From: Blastomonas sp. CACIA14H2
GTDB taxonomy: Bacteria > Pseudomonadota > Alphaproteobacteria > Sphingomonadales > Sphingomonadaceae
DNA: 64,000 bases
Assembly (NCBI GenBank): GCA_000503195.1
Contig: AYSC01000011.1
Location: 39,841-103,840 of the forward strand
Direction: 5' to 3'
A model generated the notes under the pieces. That model did not search any database. It was given only the letters and a program-made list of their open reading frames with translations, and was not told the DNA's origin. The position numbers were made by a program, and so were the translations under genes. Below, piece by piece: positions 9,160 through 17,733 of the stretch. How positions within the stretch are numbered: position 1 is the stretch's first letter; the number at the start of each line of letters is the position of its first letter.

Positions 9160-11760
9160 TCAGAATTTCACCCCGGCGGTGATACCAAAGCGGCGCCGCT
9201 CGCCCAGATAGGCTTCGGGGATCGAAAAGGCCGACGGGAAGCCGGCGCGCGGCTGGTTGATCGAATTCTGCACATAGATTTCGTCGAGCAGGTTGTTGGC
9301 CCAGAGCGCGATCGAATAGCGGTCGCTTTCCAGCGCCAACCGCGCGTTGACCAGCGTGCGTTCGCCGAAGCTGATCGTGTTGATCAGGTTGTTGAACGCC
9401 GGACCGGTATAGTTGACATCGACACGCGCCTTGATCGCCCAGTCGTCCGACACCGGTACATTGGCCACCGCGTGGACGTTATACTGCGTCTTGACCGAGC
9501 GTTGCGCACGCAGGCCATCGAGCGACGGCACGAACTGGGTGCCGCCATTGGCGGTAGGCACCGCAATGATCGGCGGACAGCCCGGCGCATTGGTGAAGGT
9601 GGCAGGCGTCGTCCCGGCGCGGCATTGCGGAATCGTCGATCCGTCATAGGCGCCGGGGCGGAATTTCGGATCCGAATAGATGAAGCTGCCGCCGATCGAG
9701 AACATGTCGGTAATGTCCCAGTCGGCCTGCATCTCGAAGCCCTTGGCGCGGATCGCCCCCGCATTCTGCACGATGCGGACCGGGTTCACCGCCGTCGGGT
9801 TCTGGGTGAACGCGGAAACCTGCGCGTCCTTCCAGTCGACATAGAAGAACGAGCCGTTCAGCGTCACGCGCCGGTCGAACAACCGGCTCTTGAACCCGGC
9901 CTCATAGGTCCAGTTGGTTTCTTCCTCATAAGGCACCTCGCTGGCGAGGATGCCGGTCGCACTCACCGGATTGGCGGTGTTGAAGCCGCCCGAACGCACG
10001 CCCTTGGCGGCCGAGACGTAGAGCAGGATGTCTTCGACCGGACGATAGTCGAGCGTGAAGCGCGGGGTGAAGCTGTTGAAGGTGCGCTTGAAGATGGGGC
10101 CGATCACCGGGAAGGTGCCCGGTGCCGGAACGCTGGTGCCGGGGATCGGCTTGTTGACGCCGGGTGCCGAGGTGGGGTTGGAAATCGAGAACACCTGTGC
10201 CTGCTTCACGTCCGAATTGTAGCGCGCCTCGGCATTGAAGCGGAAATCGCCCAGTTCGTAGCCCACCGCGCCGAAGATCGAGAAGGTCTTAGTGCTGGCG
10301 CGCGAGTAGCTGCCGACAACCTGGGTCACGTTGCTGTCCGGCACCAGGAAGATATTCGCGGTGAAGTCATAAGGGCCGACTCCAGTCGCTGCAGGCGTCG
10401 CCAGCTGATTGACCTGGATCAGGCGCTCGTTGGCGGCGAGCCCACCACCATCGGCACCCAGGCCGGAAGCCGCGATCGGGATGCGCGAATTGAAGTAGAA
10501 GCCGCCGACGATCCACTGGAACGGCGATTCATTGTCCGACTGGATGCGAATTTCCTGGCTGAACGTGCGGACACGCTCGATATTGGTGACCGAGAGGTTG
10601 GCCCGGGTCAGCCGCGTATAGGGCGCGTTGGCAAAATTGCTGCCGCAACTGGGGTTGGTGGCATTGCCGAGCGTGCAGACACCGAACAGCGTTCCCGCCG
10701 AGGTGAGGTCGTAATCGCTGAAGCCGCGATTGCTGGCCCAGGTGAAGCCGGTCGTGCTGGTCGCCTTGACCCCGGCAATCCGTCCCTCGAGCAGCAGCGA
10801 CACCTGCTGGTTTTCGGAGCGGGTATCGGGAATGCGCGCCGTCACGTCATTGACCCGCCGCGGCGGAAGCTCGCCGCAGAACAGCAATGGCAGACCGGTC
10901 GCGGCGTTGATGTTACCGCAGTTCAGGCTGCGCACCGGCAAGCCATAGACCGGCGAGATTTCCGCCTCGGAATGCGTGACGAAACCGGAGAGCAGCGCGC
11001 GGAAATGCTCGCTGGGCTCGAACTCCAGCGCGCCCGAAAGGGCGTATTTCTCGAACCCGCCGAGCTTGTCGTTGCGCGCACCGGCATTGGTTCCAAAGCC
11101 GTCATAGGTGACATAGCCGCCCGCGACACGCGCCCGCAGCGTATCGGAAATCGGCAGCGAAAGCGCACCGCGAATACGGTAATCCTCATCCACGCCCACA
11201 GTCGCCTGGAAGCTGCCGGAGAAATCGCGGCTGGGCTTGCCGGTGCTGATCGCCAGCGCGCCGGCAAAGGTCGAACGGCCGAACAGCGCGCTTTGCGGCC
11301 CCTTGGCGATTTCGATCTGGCCGACATCGAGCACGGACAGAATGTCGATCGTGTTGCGGCTGGTCTGGTAGATGCCGTCGATGAACACGCCGACATTCGC
11401 CTCGACGTTGAGATCGCCTGCCGTGTTGCCCGGCGCCAGGCCGCGAATGTAGATCGTCTGGGTGTTGCCGCCGGCAATGTTGTTCATCACGATGCCGGGC
11501 GTGGAATTGCCCAGATCGGCCAGGGTCTGGATGTTGCGCTCGGCCAGATCCTCCGCCGAATAGGCGTTGATGACGATCGGGACGGACTGGACATCTTCAT
11601 CGCGCCTGCGCGCCGTGACCACGATTTCGGACCGGTCGCCCTCATCTTCGGCAGCCGTCGCTTCCTGTGCGCTGGCAGGCAGCGCGATCGTGATGCTGCT
11701 CAGCGCAACGCCGGAGAGGAGTACCGAACGGGCGAAGCCCAACGTGCTTAAAACCTTCAT
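9160..11760 (-). CDS. TonB-dependent outer-membrane receptor 1
   Basis: An 866-aa receptor with a cleavable signal (FARSVLLSGVALSSITIALPASAQ), a TonB-box/plug start (SEIVVTARRRDEDVQSVPIV), a plug domain to about residue 180 (IEIAKGPQSALFGRSTFAG) and a beta-barrel ending in GITAGVKF with terminal Phe. It imports a bulky or scarce substrate across the outer membrane using TonB energy. The ATG at 11760 is chosen because the signal peptide starts there. Two motif B sites and one motif A-like site lie in the 414-base upstream gap, so it is probably strongly substrate-controlled. Paralogs at 51982 and 55462. Confidence 0.95.
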   Translation of the reverse strand: MKVLSTLGFARSVLLSGVALSSITIALPASAQEATAAEDEGDRSEIVVTARRRDEDVQSVPIVINAYSAEDLAERNIQTLADLGNSTPGIVMNNIAGGNTQTIYIRGLAPGNTAGDLNVEANVGVFIDGIYQTSRNTIDILSVLDVGQIEIAKGPQSALFGRSTFAGALAISTGKPSRDFSGSFQATVGVDEDYRIRGALSLPISDTLRARVAGGYVTYDGFGTNAGARNDKLGGFEKYALSGALEFEPSEHFRALLSGFVTHSEAEISPVYGLPVRSLNCGNINAATGLPLLFCGELPPRRVNDVTARIPDTRSENQQVSLLLEGRIAGVKATSTTGFTWASNRGFSDYDLTSAGTLFGVCTLGNATNPSCGSNFANAPYTRLTRANLSVTNIERVRTFSQEIRIQSDNESPFQWIVGGFYFNSRIPIAASGLGADGGGLAANERLIQVNQLATPAATGVGPYDFTANIFLVPDSNVTQVVGSYSRASTKTFSIFGAVGYELGDFRFNAEARYNSDVKQAQVFSISNPTSAPGVNKPIPGTSVPAPGTFPVIGPIFKRTFNSFTPRFTLDYRPVEDILLYVSAAKGVRSGGFNTANPVSATGILASEVPYEEETNWTYEAGFKSRLFDRRVTLNGSFFYVDWKDAQVSAFTQNPTAVNPVRIVQNAGAIRAKGFEMQADWDITDMFSIGGSFIYSDPKFRPGAYDGSTIPQCRAGTTPATFTNAPGCPPIIAVPTANGGTQFVPSLDGLRAQRSVKTQYNVHAVANVPVSDDWAIKARVDVNYTGPAFNNLINTISFGERTLVNARLALESDRYSIALWANNLLDEIYVQNSINQPRAGFPSAFSIPEAYLGERRRFGITAGVKF

Positions 11761-11861
11761 GATTTCTATCCCCCAATGGACACCTGGTCTGGTGACTTTT
11801 CCCTTCTGCTCCGGCAGGCGCCGCGTCGCGGTGCCCAAACCCGATGTCGCTGTCTGCCTCG

Positions 11862-11873
11862 TTGTCCGGACAG
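11862..11873. promoter_or_regulatory. Motif A-like site 1
   Basis: TTGTCCGGACAG, one base from the 12-bp motif A core, 102 bases upstream of TonB receptor 1. It is embedded between GTCTG and CAGAC. It is one of the few motif A-like sequences in the left half. Confidence 0.45.
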
Positions 11874-11937
11874 ACTTGCTTCTGACGAGGGAATGAGCGC
11901 ATGAACCCCTCCATTCATGCAAATCCGCGTTGACCGA

Positions 11938-11957
11938 CTATCCACCAGGCGGTCAAT
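11938..11957. promoter_or_regulatory. Motif B operator-like site 3
   Basis: CTATCCACCAGGCGGTCAAT, matching the motif B half sites TATCC-CC and CGG-YAA. It lies about 180 bases upstream of TonB receptor 1 and pairs with the site at 11982, centre spacing about 43 bases (four helical turns). Confidence 0.5.
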
Positions 11958-11981
11958 AGCCGCCGATTCCTGCTGGCCACA

Positions 11982-11999
11982 GACCGCATGGCGGATAGA
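11982..11999. promoter_or_regulatory. Motif B operator-like site 4
   Basis: GACCGCATGGCGGATAGA, with the strong right half GGCGGATA and a weaker left half CCGC. Second of the pair upstream of TonB receptor 1. Confidence 0.45.
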
Positions 12000-12174
12000 T
12001 TGTTGCGCGTCACGGGCCAACCGAGGATCGCAACAGGGCAGCGCGCAGCTGTTTCGGCAACAAAGGAAGCGTCCAGCGGACGCCTTCGATCGTGCGCGCG
12101 CTGCCGGCTCGAAAGCCGCAGCCACCGCATAGTGCTCGCTACAAACGGTTGGGGCAGCGCCCTCCCCTGCCCGG

Positions 12175-12906
12175 TCAGCGCCTCAGTTCGACGAGTTCGT
12201 ACCAGGTCTGCATATAGCCGCCGACACCGCCCTGGACGAAGATCGAATCGTCATCGGCGGTCACCCAGACCTGATAGGGCGGGTGCGCCTCGCCGCCGAT
12301 CGACACCATGCTCGCGTCCTCATCGGAGAATTCGTACTTGAAGCAGTCGAAGGTCCCGGCCGCGACGGTAACGGTCTCCTGCCCCATATAGGCCAGATTG
12401 ACCTCGGACTTGGCGATCAGCGGCGGGGTGGCGCCGCGATGGTCGGGCGACGGCAGGAAGCACGGGAACTTGCGCTTGTGCGGCCCCATCGAGCGGTCCA
12501 TCTTGCGGGTAATATAGGCATCGGCGACGATCGGGTGCGTGCCGAAGCCGTCGAACGGCGCGTCGATCGCCATGGTCTGGGACACCCGTCCGATCGACGG
12601 GCCATAGCTTTCGCACTCGACCCGATCGGGATGGATGATGAACAGCCCCGCACCCATGAATTGATCGCCGATCACCAGCCGCACGAAACAGTCCATCGGA
12701 TGGTCGTTCTCGTCGAGGCTGTAGACGATATCGCGGTGCACGGTGGGTGCGGGTTCGTCGATCTCGCAGCGCGCGCGCAGGCTGCGCTTGCCGTCGCTAT
12801 GGTGCGTCCAGGTGAACTCCTCGCGCCCTCGCTCCTGCCCTTCGCGACCGGGCTTGCGCGAGGTGTAGAGAATCTTGCCGGAAATGGTGCGGTGCTGTTG
12901 CAACAA
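12175..12906 (-). CDS. Uncharacterised 243-aa protein, family U1 copy 1
   Basis: I do not recognise this family. It is a clear paralog of 45353-46078: both share SGKI-YTS-KP near the start, RARCEI-EP, the invariant FLPSPDHRGATPPLI block, TVAAGTF and the end YELVEL. There is no signal peptide or membrane segment, so it is probably cytoplasmic. The start is a TTG at 12906 (or the next TTG), supported by AAGGGAG 4 bases upstream and by alignment to the paralog; no ATG fits. It follows the alpha/beta hydrolase on the same strand. Both copies lie within a few kb of a methyltransferase-family gene and the small GKRPxF protein, which suggests a shared pathway step. Confidence 0.8.
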   Translation of the reverse strand: MLQQHRTISGKILYTSRKPGREGQERGREEFTWTHHSDGKRSLRARCEIDEPAPTVHRDIVYSLDENDHPMDCFVRLVIGDQFMGAGLFIIHPDRVECESYGPSIGRVSQTMAIDAPFDGFGTHPIVADAYITRKMDRSMGPHKRKFPCFLPSPDHRGATPPLIAKSEVNLAYMGQETVTVAAGTFDCFKYEFSDEDASMVSIGGEAHPPYQVWVTADDDSIFVQGGVGGYMQTWYELVELRR

Positions 12907-12963
12907 TATGCTCCCTTCGAGTCAGGTTGGACGGTCAAGCCTTGCGCTGCCGCGCGCCGCCGC

Positions 12964-13809
12964 TCAGCCCTCCGTCCGGAAGAAGCTGTCGAACGCGGCC
13001 TTGCGTGCAGTGCGGAAATCCGCCGCATCGACGCGCGGAAGTTCGACGAAGCGGCCGTTCGGCAGATGGGTTTCGAGCTTTTTGGTTGTCGCGATCAGCG
13101 GATCGTCGGCCGCGGCGGTCAGCAAGGTCCGACACGCGATCAGCGGCAGGCGTCGGTCCGCAGCCCATCGGAACGCCGCCAGATAGTTGAGATGATAGGT
13201 GCTGTTCGCCTTCATCACCTCGACCACCCAGGCGTGGAGATCGGCCGCATTGCCTATCCCGCTGTCGCGGCGGCTCTCGCGCGTCCGGCGGTACCAGGGG
13301 AAGAAGAGATACTGGTCGCGGCAGAACTGGAACAGTCGGATCAGATACGCCCCGTCGAGATCGGGTTCGAAAGGCCGGGCATAATGGTCCAGCACGTCCT
13401 GCAGCTCGTCACCCTCGAACAGACTGACGCCGTCCAGCACCAGCGCGGGGACGCGATGGGGCGCAAGGATCGCCAGCTCTGCGGCAATGGCAGCGCCCGT
13501 GTGCGAACCATAGACACGAACCTTGGACAGGCCCATGGCATCCAGAAACGCGAGCATCGCTGCCGCGAGCCCCGCCACGGTCGGTTCGGTCTCTGCCAGC
13601 GCCTCGCTGTCGCCATTGCCCGGCGTGTCGGGGGCGAAGACGCGGTGATCGGACGCGAAATCCTCGATGAGCCGGACCAATTGTCGCGAGCTGCCCGGAG
13701 AGGCATGCAGCAGGAGCAGCGGCTCGCCCCGATCCCCGGCATGCCGGTAATGCATCTGGCCATGCGCCAGATCGACAAAGCCGCGCCGTATTGCGATCGG
13801 TTCGGTCAC
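12964..13809 (-). CDS. Alpha/beta hydrolase with GxHxG nucleophile elbow
   Basis: A 281-aa alpha/beta-fold hydrolase. HASPGSSR after the first strands forms the oxyanion region, and DTPGNGDSE is also typical. The nucleophile elbow reads YGSHTG, which puts His103 where Ser, Asp or Cys normally stands. The N-terminal module of the protein at 37722 has the same feature at the same residue (H103 in GFHSG), so it is conserved rather than an error. Reaction uncertain: hydrolase, lyase or a non-catalytic binder. GTG start at 13809, supported by GGGAG upstream. Same strand as the U1 gene. Confidence 0.85.
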   Translation of the reverse strand: MTEPIAIRRGFVDLAHGQMHYRHAGDRGEPLLLLHASPGSSRQLVRLIEDFASDHRVFAPDTPGNGDSEALAETEPTVAGLAAAMLAFLDAMGLSKVRVYGSHTGAAIAAELAILAPHRVPALVLDGVSLFEGDELQDVLDHYARPFEPDLDGAYLIRLFQFCRDQYLFFPWYRRTRESRRDSGIGNAADLHAWVVEVMKANSTYHLNYLAAFRWAADRRLPLIACRTLLTAAADDPLIATTKKLETHLPNGRFVELPRVDAADFRTARKAAFDSFFRTEG

Positions 13810-14076
13810 AGAACATCTCCCGAAGCCTGCGCCATCGGTGCGGGACGGGCGGTCGCCGGGTCCCGATCGACGGCGACATGCAGAGCGGTTTCCATCAAGC
13901 GCCTCCGATTTCCCCGCTCCCGCAACGGACCGGACAAGGTCCGGATGCGCAACCTAGGCCAGGCGCAAGCGCCTGCCCGCGCCGGCCTGAAGAGCATCCG
14001 ACTGGCGATCATGCCCGGCAAGGCGCGCGCAGTTTCCCGGAACGCTGCAATGCTCGCGCGACACAGGAGGCCGATC
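13810..14076. other. Divergent promoter region between hydrolase and 118-aa gene
   Basis: A 267-base gap between genes pointing apart. It contains the inverted repeat CCGGACAAGGTCCGG inside 13927-13944. On the minus strand this includes CTTGTCCGG, half of motif A. Nothing else is supported. Confidence 0.4.
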
Positions 14077-14433
14077 ATGAAACCGCCAGCGGATACCCTG
14101 CCACCGATCGACGAGACGCGTGTGCCAAAAGATCCCGCGACCGAATATGATGGTCCGCCCGACCACCGGGTCATTGATCGCCACGCGGTCTATCCGGAGA
14201 CCAGCCATGACGAGATCGAACGGATCATCTTCCTCGCGCAGATGAACCGGCATCTAGCAGCGCGTGTCGTGCCCGGGATCAGGGCCGCGTTCGAAGCGCG
14301 CGGCGCGCCGGTTTTCGAGGCGCGCCATGGCAGGCCGATGGCTGACCGCCATGAGGCGCGGCGGGCGCTGCTGGACGATACCGATGATCATGGCCGCAAG
14401 GCCGCATGGCACGTGATAGGAGCGGTCGCATGA
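14077..14433 (+). CDS. Stand-alone N-terminal domain of the methyltransferase family (118 aa)
   Basis: Residues 43-101 align without gaps to residues 24-82 of the methyltransferase at 46570. By hand I count 26 identities in the first 58 positions, including SHDE, FLA-x-x-N, PG, F-x-A-x-HGR and DR-x-E. The rest of that protein, including the SAM-binding domain, is absent, and the frame ends cleanly at a stop that overlaps the next start. A perfect AGGAGG sits 6 bases before the ATG, so it is expressed as a small protein rather than a dead remnant. It is followed by the 44-aa relative of the small partner protein, in the same order as the full copies. Confidence 0.75.
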   Translation: MKPPADTLPPIDETRVPKDPATEYDGPPDHRVIDRHAVYPETSHDEIERIIFLAQMNRHLAARVVPGIRAAFEARGAPVFEARHGRPMADRHEARRALLDDTDDHGRKAAWHVIGAVA

Positions 14434-14564
14434 GCTTTGCCGAAGCCCTGGCAGGCGCGGGCGCGAAACCAGCCGGCAAGCGCCCCTATTTCCTCGAACC
14501 CCAGGCCGAACGTGTACTCGCGATCACCATGGCGCTGGCGCAGGCGCTGGCGAGCGAACAATGA
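14430..14564 (+). CDS. 44-aa small protein, short form of the GKRPxF family
   Basis: ATG at 14430 overlaps the upstream stop (ATGA), and its own stop overlaps the ATG at 14561, so three genes are tightly coupled. Its middle reads GKRPYFLEPQAERVLAITMA, closely matching GKRPDFLGDPDKERMLSMLMA in the protein at 46078 and GKRPEFYDTPG in the one at 23472. It ends where the other two continue into a predicted coiled coil (SVLRERLD / SVLRDRLD). Function unknown; probably a partner of the 118-aa domain protein or of the flavoprotein downstream. Confidence 0.75.
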   Translation: MSFAEALAGAGAKPAGKRPYFLEPQAERVLAITMALAQALASEQ

Positions 14565-15955
14565 TCCCCGATTTCGAACATGTCATCCCCGTGCTGGTGG
14601 TGGGCGGCGGCGCTTGCGGCAGCATCGCGGCGCTGGCCGCGCGGCAGGCCGGCGCGCAGGTGCTGGTGGTCGAGCAGAACGAGCGCCCGATGGGCAGCAC
14701 CGGCATGTCGCAGGGGCTGATCTGCGCAGCGGGGACGCGGGCCCAGGCGACGTTGGGAATAGAAGACAGCGCCGACGGCTATTTCGCCGACATCATGGCC
14801 AAGACGCGCGGCCAGGCGGACCCCGTGCTCGCCCGCGCCATTGCCGATCATGCAGGACCGACTGTCGACTGGATGGTCGAGGCGCTCGACATGCCCTGGG
14901 AGCTCGATACCGGCTTTCGCCCCGCCTATGGCAACTCGACCTTTCGCGTGCATGGCTGGCGCGGGCATGGCGGCCAGGACATGGTCGATCTGCTGCACCG
15001 GCGCATGGACGATGCCGGGATCGACGTGCTGCTGGGTACCCGGCTGGCCGACGTCCACGCCGATTCCACAGGCCGCATCCACGGTGTCACGCTGGAGCGG
15101 CGCGACCGCGGGCGCGAGCAGGTCGGGTGCGAGACGCTGATCCTCGCTTGTGGCGGGTTCGCGGCCAACCACGCGCTTGTCGCGCAGCACATTCCGGAGA
15201 TGGCGCATGCGCGTAACAATGGCCATGAAGGCAGCCAGGGAACCGGCATCGCCATCGCCAGCAAGCTCGGGGCAGCGCTTGGCGACATGGGGGCTTATCA
15301 GGGCTATGGCATGCTCACCGAACCCCAGGGGATCACGGTGCCGCCGGGCGTTACGGTCGAGGGCGGCATTCTGGTCAATGTCGCGGGTCGGCGGTTCGTC
15401 AACGAGGTGGAGGATATTGCCGGCATGGTGCGGCCGGTGCTCGCCCAGCCCGGCGGCCATGTCTGGGTGATCTTCGACGAACGCATCGAGGCGGCGAACG
15501 CGTACATTCCCGAAACGCAGCAGCTCATGGCGCTCAACGCGATGCGCAGGGCGGATAGCATCGAGCAACTCGCGGCGCAGACGGCCCTGCCCGCCGACGC
15601 GCTGGCCGCGACGCTTGCAGAGGCCCATGCCGCACAGGCGAGCGGCACGCCGGATGCCTTCGGTCGCGTCTGGGGCAGCGATCTCCCGCCGGCGCCTCCG
15701 TTCCGGGCGCTCAAGGTCGTCGGTGCCATCTACCATACGCAAGGCGGGCTGCAGATCGATGCCAGCGCCAGGGTGCTGCGACCGGATGGAACGCCGCTCC
15801 CCAACCTGTTCGCGGGCGGCGGCGCGGCGCGGTCGGTTTCGGGGCCTGCGCACTGGGGCTATCTGCCCGCCATGGGGCTTGCGACGGCGGTGACCTTCGG
15901 ACGGCTCGCCGGGCAGGCGGCGGCTGCGCTGGCCTGCGCAAGCGACGATCGCTGA
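14561..15955 (+). CDS. FAD-dependent oxidoreductase, fumarate reductase / ketosteroid dehydrogenase-like
   Basis: A 464-aa flavoprotein of the succinate dehydrogenase/fumarate reductase flavoprotein superfamily. The Rossmann motif VVGGGACGSIAA lies near residues 13-24, VEQNERPMGST binds FAD, and a second FAD segment TLILACGGFAAN is in the middle. The C-terminus has GGGAARSVSGPAHWGYLPAMGL. Relatives reduce or desaturate C=C bonds next to a carbonyl (fumarate reductase, 3-ketosteroid 1-dehydrogenase, urocanate reductase). No Tat or Sec signal is visible. Translationally coupled to the 44-aa gene. Direction and substrate are open. Confidence 0.88.
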   Translation: MIPDFEHVIPVLVVGGGACGSIAALAARQAGAQVLVVEQNERPMGSTGMSQGLICAAGTRAQATLGIEDSADGYFADIMAKTRGQADPVLARAIADHAGPTVDWMVEALDMPWELDTGFRPAYGNSTFRVHGWRGHGGQDMVDLLHRRMDDAGIDVLLGTRLADVHADSTGRIHGVTLERRDRGREQVGCETLILACGGFAANHALVAQHIPEMAHARNNGHEGSQGTGIAIASKLGAALGDMGAYQGYGMLTEPQGITVPPGVTVEGGILVNVAGRRFVNEVEDIAGMVRPVLAQPGGHVWVIFDERIEAANAYIPETQQLMALNAMRRADSIEQLAAQTALPADALAATLAEAHAAQASGTPDAFGRVWGSDLPPAPPFRALKVVGAIYHTQGGLQIDASARVLRPDGTPLPNLFAGGGAARSVSGPAHWGYLPAMGLATAVTFGRLAGQAAAALACASDDR

Positions 15956-15960
15956 CATCC

Positions 15961-15980
15961 CTCTCCGCCAGCCGGATAAA
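15961..15980. promoter_or_regulatory. Motif B operator-like site 5
   Basis: CTCTCCGCCAGCCGGATAAA, 102 bases upstream of the FAD oxidase gene at 16083 and 5 bases after the preceding stop. It has the full right half CGGATAAA and the left half TCCGCC, so the 16083-18756 pair probably has its own promoter. Confidence 0.55.
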
Positions 15981-16082
15981 GCTGCGCCGACGTCGAAGCA
16001 GAGCGGACCGACTGGCGTATCGCTTGGCCGAAAATCCCGGCCATCCAGCAAGGAGTCGCCGGCAACCAGCGGAAGACCCGAT

Positions 16083-17729
16083 ATGTCGGACAGCATCAGC
16101 GTGCCCCCCCTCGCCACGCCAACCCCTGGCCTGCCCTTGCCCGATGACCTGCACGCCCGGTTCTCGGCGATCGTCGGTGCGGACCATGTCACGACCGACG
16201 ATGCCTCGCTGCGCCTGTTCAGCGAGGATATCTGGGCCCGCTCCGAGCATGTCGTGCTGCTGTCGGTGGCTCCCGGCAACACGGCAGAGCTGGCCGCCGT
16301 GGTCAGCGAAGCGAACGCCGCCGGGGTGGATATCGCCCCGCGTGGCGCCGGGATGACCTATACCAGCAGCTATGTTCCGGTCACCGATCGCACGATCACG
16401 CTCGACATGCGCCGGATGGACCGTGTGCTGCGGATCAGCCCCGAGGACATGACGGTGACGGTCGAGGCGGGCTGCACCTGGCTGGCGCTGAACGAGGCGC
16501 TCAAGCCGCTCGGGCTGCGCACGCCGTTCTGGGGCCCGATGTCGGGCATCTATTCGACGATCGGCGGCGGGCTGTCGCAGCTGAACGCCATGTTCGGTGC
16601 GGGTCAGCACGGCACGTCGAGCGAAAGCGTCGTCGCGATCACCATGGTACTGGGCGATGGCCGCATCCTGCGCACCGGCGCGCGCGGCCCCGATGGCGAC
16701 ACCCCGCATTATCGCCATTACGGGCCGGACCTGGCGGGCCTGTTCATGGGCGACTCGGGCACGCTCGGCATCAAGGCAGAAATCACCTTTCGCCTGATCC
16801 GGGCCCCCGCGTTCGAGGATTCGGTCTCCTTCTCGTTCAAGACCGGCGAGGCGATGCTCGAGGCGCTGGCCGAAATGGCGCGGGCGGGGATCGCTGCGGA
16901 AAGCTGCGGCTTCGACCCCGGCCTCACGCGCGTGCGCATGAAGCGCATGTCGATGGCGAGCGACGTGAAGACGCTGGGCAAGGTCGTCGCCAAGGAAAAA
17001 TCCATCGGCAAGGGCCTGCTCGCGGCGGCCAAGATCGCGATCGGCGGCCGAAACTTCATCCCCGAAGAGGAATATCCGCTGCATATCACGGCCGAGGGCC
17101 GGTGCCGCGAGGCGGTCGCTGCCGACATCGCTGCCGCGCGCGCAATTGCCGCACGGTTCGACGGCGCGGAGATCGAGAATTCGATCGCCAAGGTCATCCG
17201 TGCCATGCCCTTCCCTGCGCCCAATTCGATCCTGGGGCCCGAAGGCGAGAGCTGGGTTCCGGTGCACGGCCAGGCATCCTTGTCCACTGCAGCCGCCATG
17301 TTCGGGGAAATCCGCGCCTATTTCGATTCGATGCAGCCGGTCTTTGACCAGCACGGCATCTTCAACGGCTTCCTGTTCTCCTCGTTGTCGAGCACCGCGC
17401 TGGTGATCGAGCCCGTCTTCTTCTGGCCCGAGGGCTATCGGCCGATCCATGAAGCGCTGGTCGAACCGGCGCATCTGAAGAACCTCAAGCAATTCGGCCC
17501 CAATGCGGAAGCCACCGCCGTGGTGCACGAGGCGCGCGAGCAGGTGAAGGCGATCTGCAAGAGATACGGTGCCGCGCATTTCCAGATCGGGCGCGCCTAT
17601 ACCGCCTATCGCGAAAGCCGCGACGAGGCGTTCAAGGACGTGCTCGATGCGGTCAAGGCGGTGGTCGATCCGCGCGGCATGTTCAACCCCGGCTGTCTGG
17701 GCTTTCCGATCAGGCCCGCAGGAGAATGA
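16083..17729 (+). CDS. FAD-binding oxidase (GlcD/FAD_binding_4 type), copy 2
   Basis: A 548-aa flavin oxidase or dehydrogenase. The PCMH-type FAD-binding domain occupies about residues 50-240 (IAPRGAGMTYTSSYVPV, VTVEAGCTW, TIGGGLSQL), followed by the FAD-linked oxidase C-terminal domain ending MFNPGCLGF. Relatives include glycolate and D-lactate dehydrogenases and alkyl-DHAP synthase. It may pass electrons to cytochrome c or directly to O2. The MDR dehydrogenase gene follows after 4 bases. Paralogs at 1 and 49011 share LGLRTPFWGP-like and FF(W)PE blocks. Confidence 0.92.
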   Translation: MSDSISVPPLATPTPGLPLPDDLHARFSAIVGADHVTTDDASLRLFSEDIWARSEHVVLLSVAPGNTAELAAVVSEANAAGVDIAPRGAGMTYTSSYVPVTDRTITLDMRRMDRVLRISPEDMTVTVEAGCTWLALNEALKPLGLRTPFWGPMSGIYSTIGGGLSQLNAMFGAGQHGTSSESVVAITMVLGDGRILRTGARGPDGDTPHYRHYGPDLAGLFMGDSGTLGIKAEITFRLIRAPAFEDSVSFSFKTGEAMLEALAEMARAGIAAESCGFDPGLTRVRMKRMSMASDVKTLGKVVAKEKSIGKGLLAAAKIAIGGRNFIPEEEYPLHITAEGRCREAVAADIAAARAIAARFDGAEIENSIAKVIRAMPFPAPNSILGPEGESWVPVHGQASLSTAAAMFGEIRAYFDSMQPVFDQHGIFNGFLFSSLSSTALVIEPVFFWPEGYRPIHEALVEPAHLKNLKQFGPNAEATAVVHEAREQVKAICKRYGAAHFQIGRAYTAYRESRDEAFKDVLDAVKAVVDPRGMFNPGCLGFPIRPAGE

Positions 17730-17733
17730 GCGC

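Larger units (their letters stand above)
11761..12174. other. Promoter region of TonB receptor 1 (no gene)
   Basis: This 414-base gap holds no convincing gene; the short frames in it lack ribosome sites and family features. It contains the motif A-like site at 11862 and motif B sites at 11938 and 11982. An outer inverted repeat TTGACCG/CGGTCAA at 11930-11936 and 11950-11956 overlaps the first motif B site. This is the densest cluster of regulatory palindromes in the window. Confidence 0.6.

Noticed and set aside
9154..11751. 865-aa open frame opposite TonB receptor 1
   Set aside because: It mirrors the receptor frame in GC-rich DNA, is full of Arg/Gly/Asp-rich low-complexity sequence and has no domain; the receptor on the other strand has a signal peptide and all family motifs.
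11917..12132. Possible 71-aa gene in the TonB receptor 1 promoter
   Set aside because: No ribosome site, random-looking composition, and it overlaps both motif B sites.
12283..14433. 716-aa plus-strand frame covering the region of U1 and the hydrolase
   Set aside because: Only its last 118 codons, after an AGGAGG at 14065, are coding; the rest is antisense to two real genes.
15711..17579. 622-aa minus-strand frame opposite the flavoprotein and FAD oxidase
   Set aside because: No family features; both plus-strand genes under it are clear.
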